Positions 1 to 21,245 of a stretch of DNA of 64,000 bases are shown in pieces. The stretch comes from Pelecanus crispus (lineage: Eukaryota > Chordata > Aves > Pelecaniformes > Pelecanidae): the NCBI RefSeq assembly GCF_030463565.1, contig NC_134662.1, positions 930,001-994,000 of the forward strand, read 5' to 3'. Numbering within the stretch: the stretch's first letter is position 1; each line of letters begins with the position of its first letter. A program made the translations under genes and the position numbers. The notes beneath the pieces are model-generated. The model did no database searches. It saw nothing but the letters and a program-made list of their open reading frames with translations, and had not been told where the DNA came from.

Positions 1-11142
<11,142 letters not shown>

Positions 11143-11192
11143 GGTCAGCACGGCTGCTCAGTCCCCAAGGCACGGCTCTGCCTATGCTGGGC

Positions 11193-13206
11193 AGGGAGAA
11201 GCACAGGAGGGAAAGCATAAGCTGCAGCACCTGACACCTTGCCTTCATTTTTAGGTCATTTCCCTGGGGCCCTGAGCAGGTTTATTTAGAGTTGATTAAT
11301 GAGCTCCTCAGCCCTTCTGCAAGGAGAAGACCCCAGGGAAAGGCATCTAAAAGGCTGACAAGGTCTTGTCACAACTGCTCTGGTGTCCTGGAGAAGTTCT
11401 GGCCTCTGTAGCACCCAACCTGCACTGAGGAGTGGCTTGTGGTGGCCTGGTCAGCCAGAAAGGGCTCCACAGCCACCTAGGCTTGTTCTTAGGAGTTTTA
11501 TCAGTTTGGACAGGAATGAATTTTTATCACCTGGCAATAAAACCATTTCCTGTACACAAACTGTTGCAAACAAGACCAAGCAGCAAACAACATTTCTGAC
11601 ATACCTCCTAGATGGACAGGTCCCTACCAGAACAGTTTTCCCCATGACAGCAAGTGGCACCAGCTGTTTCTGCAGAAAGAACCTTTGCCTTCTGTGGAGC
11701 CTGAGGATAATGCTTTACTGACTTTCCTCTGAAGCACAACAGGACTTTCAAGTAGTAGCTCTTGTCAAACTCCACTGATAGGGTTAACCTGCTGTCCTGT
11801 CTTCACAAATACTAAGACTGAGATCAAACCTACTCCAAAGAGGTAAATAAAGGACCAGTTCTGCTCTATTACTGTCTGCAAGGCCTGGAGCAGTCTATTG
11901 TTCTTTAACTGTTTATTTTTTACTATTATTCCCATATTCCTCAGAACAAAAGAACAAGGGGGCTACACAGGCGTACCAGTCTGCTCTGGAGTGCTAGAAG
12001 GCACCGGCAATCCAACAGTTCTTATCATTAGGAGGATTATTGCCTGACTGTGCAGGTGCCATAGACAGACAGATACAAGGTCTGAAAATGATTCTTGTTC
12101 CCAGGAGTTTGCAAAGAAAATACAAGAGTAGATGAAACCAAAGAAGAACAAAGTCACTTTAGCACATCAGCAGGTGCTGAAAGACCTTTCTTTGGTGTTG
12201 CAAATCAAATAAGATCTACTTCATTTGCCATCCTAAACTTAAGTCAAAGAAACCACCACAGCTGGGATTACATTCTCTATAAACTACACATCTAGTATCT
12301 GCCATTTGGACCCAGATAAATGCCTATCACAAATTGAAGACATCACCTTAAAGAGGAACCATTCATGGTACAACATTGCAAGGTCATTTCCAACAGCTAG
12401 ATGCAGGAAAACCTCCATTCTGATAGAAGAGTTGTTTGCATAGGTGCTAATTCCTTCATGAGGTTCAGAGCAGTGGAGAGACACCTGAGGTGGTCCAGCC
12501 AAGTCACTGTAAGCCCTCCCAGGGCTAAGCTGTGTGAAGGCCACTGGCAAAGATTCTGGGCTTTTGCTGCAGGAACCTTGCAGTGCTGCTGTGGTCACCC
12601 AAGCTTTTGGATTACCAATCAGCATTCTGTGGATTTTAGTCCGCTGATTCCAGCTTGATCACACATTCACTTTCTTATTACACCACCCTGCTTTTATCTG
12701 TTGATGGAGCCAATATACATCAGACTGGGTGAAAACGTTGCCTGTCTCCCTCCTTTTCACTGCCAGTCCTCCTACTTTTCACAGCTATGCATGAGAAAAA
12801 GAAACTACAAAGTACATATTCCTTCAGTTCATTGAGTTTGTGCCTCCTGAACTCCACAGTAGGTTAGGATTCAGTCCCCTGTGCCCTAGAATAGACTGGT
12901 ATTATTTATTTAGTAGTCTCCCAGATACAGAGTTGGACAAACAAAATTATTAGCTGTCAGGTTCCAACAAGCCAGGACTTTCACACATCTTGTATCCTCC
13001 TGTCTTGCCAGTTACTGGCGTTACTGGCATCACTGGCCCTACAAGGAAGAGGACACCTCTCAGATCTCACCCTTTGCCATCACAGACTCACTGAATAATC
13101 CCTTTTGTGATCCATCTTTTCTTCTTTTGTCTGTAGGATTTCCAGAAGTCTGTCCTAGAGCTTACTGCCCTTATGGTGAGAAACGTACTGCACTGTCAGT
13201 GGCTGG
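11193..13206. other. No gene or repeat recognised; possible SLC1A6 upstream intron
   Basis: Ordinary AT/GC composition with short chance ORFs only. It probably lies within the intron between an unseen 5' UTR exon and the first coding exon of SLC1A6. Confidence 0.5.
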
Positions 13207-13210
13207 AGGG

Positions 13211-13280
13211 TAGAATAGAATAGAATAGAATAGAATAGAATAGAATAGAATAGAATAGAATAGAATAGAATAGAATAGAA
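13211..13280. repeat. (TAGAA)n microsatellite at a CR1 3' tail
   Basis: About 14 near-perfect copies of the pentamer TAGAA. It directly abuts the 3' end of a minus-strand CR1, whose usual tail is an ATTCTATG-type octamer. It therefore probably grew by slippage from the CR1 tail. Confidence 0.9.
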
Positions 13281-13463
13281 TCTTTCAGTTGGAGGGGACC
13301 TACAGCTATCATGTAGTCCAACTGCCTCACTAATTCAGCCAAGTTAAAACTTGTTATGAAGGGCATTGTCCAAATGCTTCTCAAACACTGACAAGCTTTG
13401 GGGTATCAACCACCTCTCTAGGAAGCCTGTTCCAGTGTTTGACCACCCTCTCAGTAAAGAAAT

Positions 13464-14028
13464 TGTATTTTGTCTGGACAAGATGGAGTTAATTCTTCCC
13501 CATAGCAGCCCTCATAGTGCTGCACTTTGTATCGGTAGCTAGAAAGGTGTTGATAACACACCAGTGTTTTAGCCGCTGCTGAGCAGTGCTCGCACAGCAT
13601 CAAGGTTCTCTCCAACATTTCCCCCCCTCACCAGTAGGCTGGGGGTGGGCAAGATCTTGGGAGGGGACCTAACCAGGACAGCTGACCCAAACTGACCAAA
13701 GGGATATTCCATACCATATGACATTGGCTCAGCAATAAAAGCTAAGAGAAAGGAGGAGGAAGGGGGGGCATTTGTTACTTATGATGTTTGTCTTCTGGAG
13801 CAACTGCTATGTGTACCGAAACCCTGGTGATTGGAAGTAGAGAATAAAATCTTTGTTTTCCTTTTGCTTCCATGTGCAGCCTTTGCTTTTGCTTTTTTTA
13901 TTAAACTGCGTTTATCTTGACCCACGAGGGGTTTTTTCCATCTCATTTTCTTCCCACCTGTCCTGCTGAGGAGGGGAGTGATAGAGCAGCTTGGTGGCAC
14001 CTGGCATCCAGCCAAGGTCAACCCCATA
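13464..14028 (+). mobile_element. Solo LTR nested in CR1, mosaic U3/U5
   Basis: It is inserted in the CR1 3' UTR, with GAAAT at 13459-13463 and again at 14029-14033 as target duplication. The first half resembles the ERVL LTRs of this window (GATGGAGTTAATTCTTCC, CATAGTGCTG, the CCAAACTGACCAAAGGGATATTCC block). The last 80 bases resemble instead the U5 end of the LTR at 20084-21245 (GAGGGGAGTGATAGAG, then the CCAGCCAAGGTC terminus). A TATA-like AATAAAAGC lies near 13734. Confidence 0.85.
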
Positions 14029-14571
14029 GAAATGCTTCCTTATGTCCAGTCTAAACCTCCCCTGCTGCAGCTTTGAACCATTCCCAGGCATCCTGTCCCT
14101 GGATCCCAGGGAGAAGGGATCAGCACCTCCATCTCCACATCCCCTCCTCAGGAAGCTGCAGAGAGCAATGAGGCTGTCCCTCAGCCTCCTTTTCTCCAAA
14201 AGAGATAAACCCAGAGTGCTCAGCTGCTCTTCAGAGGACATGCCTTCCAGCCCTGTCACCAGCTTTGTTGCCCTCCCCTGGACACATTCAAGGACATTCA
14301 CATCCTTCTCAAATGGTGGGGCTCAGAACTGCACACAGTACTCCAGGTGAGGCTACACCAACGCTGAATGCAGTGGGATAATCCCCTGTCTGGACCAGCT
14401 GGTTATACTGTGTTTGAGGTACCCCCGTATGCATTTTGCCCTCTTGGCTGCCAGAGCACACTGCTGACTCCTATTGAGCCTGTGGCCGACCAGCACCCCA
14501 GGGCCCTTTCTGCAGGCTGCTCTCCAGCCACTCCTCTCCCAGTTTAGGCTTGTGCTCGGCATCATTCCATC

Positions 14572-15114
14572 CTAGGTGCAGAATCCGGGATGGCACTTGG
14601 ACTGGTTCAGTTTCATGCTGCTGCTGATTGCCCAATGCTCCAATCTATCTAGGCCTCTCTGCAAGGCCTCTCGTCCCTCAAGAGAGTCAACAGCACCTCC
14701 CAGTTTGGCGTCATCAACAAACATGCTAATGGTGCATTCAACTCCCGCATCCAGGTCATGGATCAAAATATTGAACAGCACTGGCCCTATGATTGAACCC
14801 TGAGGGACACTACTTGTGACTGGTTGCCAGCCAGGTGTAGCCCCATTCATTACAACCCTTTGAGCTCTGCCGTCCAGCCTGTTCTTCATCTAGCGCCCTG
14901 TCAACCTGCTCATGTCACAGTTGGACAAGAGGTCCGGAAGGATGCTGTGAGGAACAGTATCAAAAGCCTTACTAAAATCCAGAAGAACTGTATCTACCAC
15001 CTTCCCTTCATCCATGAGTCGGGTGATGTTATTATAGAAAGATATCAAATTAGTTACAGAACTTTTCCCTTTTTTTCCCAGTGAACCCATGTTGACTGTG
15101 CCTGACGATTGCAT
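14572..15114 (-). pseudogene. CR1 ORF2 reverse transcriptase remnant
   Basis: Two adjacent minus-strand open segments (15114-14890, then 14889-14572) encode reverse transcriptase blocks in the correct order. The first has the palm motif LDFSKAFDTVPH; the second has the PQGS and FVDD motifs. The upstream endonuclease is absent because of 5' truncation, which is normal for CR1 copies. It is not a host gene. Confidence 0.9.
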
Positions 15115-15372
15115 TATTCTCTAAAGGCCTTTCGACAGCACTCAGTATAATCTTCTCTATAATGTTTCCAGGTTCTGAGGTTAGACTAACAGGTCTGTAG
15201 TTCCCTGGGTCTTCCATTTTTGTAGATTGGAATAACGTTGGCTAGCTTCCAGTCAGCAGGGATGCGGTGCAACTTCCTACAGCAGAACGGATATACCACC
15301 TAAGGCAACCACTTCTAAAAGCAGAACCACCAAACAAAGTTTCAACCCCCCAAAACACTCTTTCTTACTCCC

Positions 15373-15928
15373 TGTCCTGGTTTTGGCTGGGATAGAGTTA
15401 ATTTTCTTCCTAGTAGCTGACATAGTGCTGTGTTTTGGATTTAGTATGAGAATAATGCTGATAACACACTGATGTTTTAGTTGTTGCTAGGTAGTCCTAG
15501 TCAAGGACTTTTTCAGCTTCCCATGCTCTGCCAGGTGCACAAGAAGCTGGGAGGGTGCACAGCCAGGAGAGCTGACCCAAACTGACCAGAGGGCTGTTCC
15601 ATACCATACCGCATCATGCTCAGTATAGAAACTGGGGGGAGCTGGCTGGAGGGCAGCGATCACTGCTCAGGGACTGGCTGGGCATCGGTCAGCAGGTGGT
15701 GAGCAATTGCCTTGTGCATCACTTGTTTTATATACTCCTTTATCGTTGTTGTTGTTATTATTATTATTATTTTCTCTTCCTTTGCTGTCCTATTAAACTG
15801 CCTTTATCTCAACCCACGCGGTTTAATTTTTTTTTCGCTGATTCTCTCCCCCCTCCCACCGGCACGGGCGGAGGGTTGAGCAAGCAGCTGTGTGGTGCTT
15901 GGTTGTCGACTGGGGTTGAACCACGACA
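15373..15928 (+). mobile_element. ERVL-type LTR (left half of a tail-to-tail LTR pair)
   Basis: It runs from TGTCCTGG to ACCACGACA, 556 bp, close in sequence to the LTRs at 8893, 26036 and 44032. The U5 end is followed by GTCC and a primer-binding-site-like sequence, but no retroviral gene region follows. Instead the sequence turns around into another LTR of a different family in the opposite orientation. Confidence 0.9.
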
Positions 15929-15966
15929 GTCCGTTTTGGTGCCCCACGTTGGGCACCAAAAAGGAC
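15929..15966. repeat. 38-bp palindrome made of two primer binding sites
   Basis: The arms are 17 bases each around a central ACGT, and 15 of 17 positions pair. Read on the minus strand, 15958-15941 matches the tRNA-Lys (CUU) PBS at 17 of 18 positions. Read on the plus strand, 15937-15954 matches it at 15 of 18. Each arm also contains the GTCCxTTT spacer that separates LTR and PBS in the provirus at 18795. Confidence 0.85.
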
Positions 15967-17132
15967 TGTGGTGGGATGACCCTGGCTGGAGGCCAAGTGC
16001 CCACCAAAGCCACTCTATCACTCCCCTTCTCAACTGGACAGGGGAGAGAAAATATAACGAAAAATCTCATGGGTTAAGATAAGGACAGGGGGATCACTCA
16101 GCAATTACCATCATGGGCAAAAGAGACTTAACTTGGGGAAAATCAGTTTAATTTATTGCCAGTCAAAACAGAGTAAAAGAGAAGAGTGAGAACATGTGTA
16201 GGGTAATGAGAAATAAAACCAAATCTTAGAACACCTTCCCCTGACCCCTCCCTTCTTCCCGGGCTCAACTTCACTCCCAATTTTCTCTACCTCCTGCCCC
16301 CGAGCAGGGCAGGGGGATGGGGAATGGGGGTTGCAGTCAGCTCATCACGTGTTGTCTCTGCGGCTCCTTCCTCCTCAGGGGAGGACTCCTCACACTATTC
16401 CCCACATGCTCCAGCATGGAGTCCCTCCCATGGGAGACAGTCCTCCATGAACTTCTCAAACATGGGTCCTTCCCATGGTCTGGAGTTCTTCATGAACTGC
16501 TCCAGCGTGGGTCCCTTCCATGGGGTGCAGTCCTTCAGGAGCAGACTGCTCCAGCGTGGGTCCCCCGCGGGGTCACAAGCCCTGACAGCAAACCTGCTCC
16601 AGCCTGGGCTCCTTTCTCTGTGGGTTTACAGGTCCTGCCAGGAGCCTGCTCCAGCGTGGGCTTCCCATGGGATCACAGCCTCCTTCAGGCACATCCCCCT
16701 GCTCCGACGTGGGGTCCTCCCACGGGCTGCAGGTGGCTATCTGCCGCACTGCGAACCTACCCGGGCTGCCTGGCTCACCGTGGTCTTCTCCACGGGGTTC
16801 AGGAGAATCTCTGCTCCGCGCCTGGAGCACCTCCTCCCCTCCTTCTTCACTGACCTTGGTGTCTGCAGAGTCCTTCCTCTCACATATTCTCACTCCTCAC
16901 TCCAGCTGCAGTTTGTGTCCCATTGGGGTTTTTTTCCCCCCATTTTAAATATGTTATCCCAGAGGCACTACCAGTGTCACTGAGGGGCTCGGCCTTGGCC
17001 AGTGGCAGGTCTGTCTTGGAGCTGGCTGGCATTGGCTCTATCGGACATAGGGGAAGCTTCTAGCAGCTTCTCACAGAAGCCACCCCTGTAGCCCCCCCCA
17101 CTCCCAAAACCTTGCCACACAGACCCAATACA
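15967..17132 (-). mobile_element. Long LTR with internal minisatellite, minus strand (right half of LTR pair)
   Basis: Read on the minus strand it begins TGTATTGGG at 17132 and ends CCACCACA at 15967, 1166 bp. It is the inverted counterpart of the LTR at 20084-21245. The flank after it (17133-17137, CTCTC) resembles the flank before the LTR at 15373 (15368-15372, CTCCC), as if both LTRs were one insertion. Long open frames here (219 and 178 codons plus, 106 minus) are by-products of the internal repeats, not genes. Confidence 0.88.
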
Positions 17133-18491
17133 CTCTCAAACCACCCACTCTTCATCAAACAACCCAGCACACCTTGGTAAGGTGGAGTGCTACCTTACTT
17201 TGACATGCAAAGCTCCCATCTCTTTATTGAAATGAAAATGGTAACACTGACGGCTCTGAAATCACCCATCACAGGCTTGCCACATGCAAATCAGGCTTCC
17301 TGTTTGCCATGGTGACCTGAGGAGACCCGCGTTGAACCAGGAGTACAGAAACACAGACCCACCTCTCCTCCAAACCTTGCCTTTCTCAGAGTTGGACCAT
17401 ACCACAGCAACAGCACAAATTCCCATACACGGAAGGTGGGAGCAGAACCCACACATATAAAGGGACTCACCTGCTCTTTTCTTCAGATGTGTCCCCATCC
17501 ACGTGCACTGGAAAATATATTTTTGTGCAAACAAAATGAAATATCTGTTTTGATATGGGAAAGTCCAGGATTAGTCATTTGATCCCATGTTCCACCCTAT
17601 GCTCAGCAGCCTTCTCAGAGGAAATCTTATCACACAGAAGGAACTCACCAGCAGAACTTGCTCCTGTGATGTCCCCACCCTCTTGCTGACTTGCTCCCTT
17701 TCTCCATCTGCATATTTTGCAATACGGTGGCCCCTCCACAGTACATTCCCTCTGCATCACTGGCCTGAAATTGTGTAAATATTCTCTATTGCATCAGCTG
17801 GAAGTTCTCAGACTGCTGCAGTAAGTTATCAAAATACTCTTGCAGATTAACAGTCTGTCAATGGCTTGGGTTTTCCTTCTTGTGAGGAAGAAGGTGGCTT
17901 TGTGAAGGTTCTCCTATTCCTGGCTGCTTCTTCAGGCTCCACTCTGCCAGAAGCACTGAGATATGTGAGAGCATTTTTGGAGGTAACTTCAAGGCTGGAA
18001 CCAGGAAGCACAGGATATTTTGCAAGAAATTTCAGTGTTGCAAAACTAATGCCTAGTTCCTGCCAGTGAGGTTTCACATAAACAGTGGAATTGTGGCTAT
18101 TTTAGGGACATCAGTTAGAAGATGGTGAAAGTAAAAAATGGGGAAGGAAGACTTTTGCACTATATTTTTTGTCCTGCTCTTTGCAGATTTTTGTGTGGTT
18201 ATCTTCTCATCCACCCAGGGAGAAGATTCCCAACATGGGGGGAGAAGGGCAAAAGTGCTTAAGGACCTCTAAAGAGCTAGAAAACAGGAAATCTCTGAAT
18301 CAACTGAGATGCATCTGTTCCAACTTGTACTGTACATTGAAGAACACCCCTCCTTTTTATGCCTTGCCTCTGCTAAAGCAGCCAACATCAGAAAAGCTGA
18401 AACCGTCCAGTGTGCAGCACCTTTTCATGAGCATGTTTTAAAGATGGAAGGTAATAAAATCCTGGCTGAAGGGGAAGAGGAGCTAGCCATC
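17133..18491. other. Spacer between LTR pair and ERVL provirus
   Basis: I recognise no gene and no repeat here. It is the unique stretch between two inverted LTR copies, so it would be the segment turned over by recombination between them. Confidence 0.45.
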
Positions 18492-18794
18492 TGTCCTGGT
18501 TTCATCTGGGACAGAGTTAATTTTCTTCCTAGTAGCTGGTAGAGTGCTGTGTTTTGGATTTAGGTATCAGTTGGCAGGTGGTGAGCAATTGCATTGTGCA
18601 TCACTTGCTTTGTATATTCTTTATTATTATTATTATTATTATTTTATTTTATTTAAGTTATTAAACTGTTCTTATCTCAACCAATAAGTTTTCTTACTTT
18701 TAGTCTTCTGATTCTCTCCCCCATCCCACCGGGGTGGCAGAGTGAGCGAGCCACTGTGTGGTGCTTAGTTGCTGGCTAGGGTTAAACCACGACA
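18492..18794 (+). mobile_element. 5' LTR of ERVL provirus, internally deleted
   Basis: 303 bp against about 559 bp for the 3' LTR. After GTGTTTTGGATTTAG near 18565 it jumps to the CAGTTGGCAGGTGGTGAGC region, so roughly 250 bases of U3 are missing, including the TATA region. This LTR probably could not have promoted transcription. Confidence 0.85.
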
Positions 18795-18803
18795 GTCCTT
18801 TTT

Positions 18804-18821
18804 TGGTACCCAATGTAGGGC
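18804..18821 (+). other. Primer binding site, tRNA-Lys (CUU) type
   Basis: TGGTACCCAATGTAGGGC matches the tRNA-Lys 1,2 PBS at 14 of 18 positions. The four changes are transitions, three of them at CpG positions, so they look like methylation decay. It follows the LTR end after a GTCCTTTTT spacer. Confidence 0.7.
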
Positions 18822-20083
18822 ACAAAGGGTTTGAGATAATAACAGATTAATCAGAGCATATTAAGGAATTTATATCTGTTAACAGTTGCTAGTCACAATA
18901 TTGATTCATCTGTTCTCGATATTAGTTTATCTGATCTGCACCTTTTTGCTGTACATGTTAAAGATTGGTGTTGGGTTTTGCAGTTTGCTGTGCTCTGCAG
19001 TGATTAGTGATGATTTGCCTGGGAGATTTGTTATGAAAACACTGGCCTTGAGCTTAATTTGGTATTTGAGCTTTGTACTGAAGCCATTACTGTACTTGGG
19101 GTACCACCTCATGGAGACAATTAGCAATTATACCTCTTCCTCTGACAGTTTTTTTTATGGAGGAAATACAGAACGGCACCTTTGCTGCCGCCTTCTGTGA
19201 TGTTTCCTCCTTCATTACAACAACTTTTCAGTATCTTGAACATCCTTGGGTAGTTAAAATACTTCTATTGGTATTTCTTGGGAATATTATTTAGGTTTTG
19301 TCTAAGGTTAGTAAACAGTTTAAGAATATCATCCAGAGATCTGCCCCAAGGCTGGATAGTTATAAGTGGCAGGGTATGTGGGATAGTATGGGCAAGTACC
19401 TAGGACAGTGGGCATCTCCAGTGTTTTGGAACTTCACCCCTGAACAAGTGCAGAATCCTGACAAACTAGTAAAGTATTTGGAAAAAGTATGTTGTCACCC
19501 TGGCAACTCCAGAGAGACACAAATAACTGGCCCATGCCTACCAAGCCCTGTTCAACACTATTCAGAACCCTCAAGGGGAAGAGAAGGTCTCTGGATCTGA
19601 CAACAAAATGACAGGCACTGCAGCAACTCCAGCCCCCACGACAGGCACTACAGCTGAACCAGATAACCAACCCATGCCAGTATCAGTCGCCCCTATACGC
19701 AATAAAAAATACACAAGAAAATCAGCTTGTTAAGTAAGGGATGAAGATGAGCCAGGGCCATCATGAGAACAAGAGGAAGTGGCAGAACCCATAAATGAGA
19801 TGGTAACCAACTGATCCTTATCCCCGAGTGAGCGCGAGATATGCGAAAAGATTTCAGCCATCGGCCAGGCAAACACATTGTCACCTGGCTGCTCTGATGC
19901 TGGAATAACAGGGCCAGTAGCCTGGAATTACACAATAGGGAAGCCAAGCAGCTGGGATCCCCTTCTAGGGAAAGAGGCATTGGCAAAGCAATTGGAGAAG
20001 GGGCACAAGTCCTCAGCCTGTAGAGATGACTCCTCTCAGTCATGAAGGAAAGGTATCCCTTCAAGGAAAACATTATATGTTAA

Positions 20084-21245
20084 TGTATTGGGATTGCATG
20101 GCAAGGTTTTGGGAGCGATGGGTGCCACAGGGGTGGCTTCTGTGAGAAGCTGCTAGAAGCTTCCCCTATGTCCGATAGAGCCAATGCCAGCCAGCTCCAA
20201 GGCAGACCTGCCATTGGCCAAGGCTGAGCCCCTCAGTGACACTGGTAGTGCCTCTGGGATAACATATTTAAAATGGGGGGAAAAAAACCCCAATGGGACA
20301 CAAACTGCAGCTGGAGTGAGGAGTGAGAATATGTGAGAGGAAGGACTCTGCAGACACCAAGGTCAGTGAAGAAGGAGGGGAGGAGGTGCTCCAGGCGCGG
20401 AGCAGAGATTCTCCTGAACCCCGTGGAGAAGACCACGGTGAGCCAGGCAGCCCGGGTAGGTTCGCAGTGCGGCAGATAGCCACCTGCAGCCCGTGGGAGG
20501 ACCCCACGTCGGAGCAGGGGGATGTGCCTGAAGGAGGCTGTGATCCCATGGGAAGCCCACGCTGGAGCAGGCTCCTGGCAGGACCTGTAAACCCACAGAG
20601 AAAGGAGCCCAGGCTGGAGCAGGTTTGCTGTCAGGGCTTGTGACCCCGCGGGGGACCCACGCTGGAGCAGTCTGCTCCTGAAGGACTGCACCCCATGGAA
20701 GGGACCCACGCTGGAGCAGTTCATGAAGAACTCCAGACCATGGGAAGGACCCATGTTTGAGAAGTTCATGGAGGACTGTCTCCCATGGGAGGGACTCCAT
20801 GCTGGAGCATGTGGGGAATAGTGTGAGGAGTCCTCCCCTGAGGAGGAAGGAGCCGCAGAGACAACACGTGATGAGCTGACTGCAACCCCCATTCCCCATC
20901 CCCCTGCCCTGCTCGGGGGCAGGAGGTAGAGAAAATTGGGAGTGAAGTTGAGCCCGGAAAGAAGGGAGGGGTCAGGGGAAGGTGTTTTAAGATTTGGTAT
21001 TGTTTCTCATTACCCTACTATTTCAGCCATCGCCCTTCCTACTCTGTTTTGACTGGCAAATTAAACTGATTTTCCCCAAGTTAAGTCTCTTTTGCCCATG
21101 ATGGTAATTGCTGAGTGATCCCCCTGTCCTAATCTGTACCCACAAGCTTTTTCATTATATTTTCTCTCCCCTGTCCAGTTGAGAAGGGGAGTGATAGAGT
21201 GGCTTTGGTGGGCACTTGGCTTCAAGCCAGGGTCTACTCACCACA
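20084..21245 (+). mobile_element. Solo LTR (1162 bp) nested in ERVL gag, inverted copy of 15967-17132
   Basis: It runs from TGTATTGGG to CTCACCACA, with a TATA-like ATATTTAAAA at about 20266. Bases 20226-20957 appear identical to 16259-16990 read in reverse, while both outer parts differ by about a tenth. The flanks are GTTAA and GTCAC, only three of five alike, so the target duplication is decayed or absent. After it the gag sequence resumes, showing that it is a solo LTR. Confidence 0.87.
20550..20815 (+). repeat. Minisatellite inside the LTR, about six units of 45-51 bp
   Basis: The motif GCTGGAGCAG (or a variant) recurs at about 20561, 20612, 20661, 20710, 20755 and 20800. The units also share ACCCACG and CCCATGGGA. 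The mirror copy lies at about 16400-16670. The repeat keeps several frames open, which explains the long ORFs on both strands. Confidence 0.8.

Larger units (their letters stand above)
13281..15275 (-). mobile_element. CR1 LINE, 5'-truncated, minus strand, with nested solo LTR
   Basis: The 3' end is at 13281 with the typical CR1 terminal sequence. A solo LTR interrupts it at 13464-14028, and it resumes to about 15275. Minus-strand translation at 14572-15114 gives C-terminal reverse transcriptase of CR1 ORF2, with SVPQGSIIGPVLFNI, an FVDD active site and LDFSKAFDTVPH. The frame is broken by stops and frame changes, so it is a dead copy. Confidence 0.93.

Noticed and set aside
13211..13280. Short repeat array considered as CRISPR-like
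   Set aside because: A uniform pentamer without spacers, in a vertebrate genome; a simple microsatellite.
16317..16983. Open frames of 219 and 178 codons (plus) and their exact copies at 20233-20899 (minus)
   Set aside because: They lie wholly in an LTR and are explained by its internal minisatellite and by the inverted duplicate. No start context or domain supports a protein.
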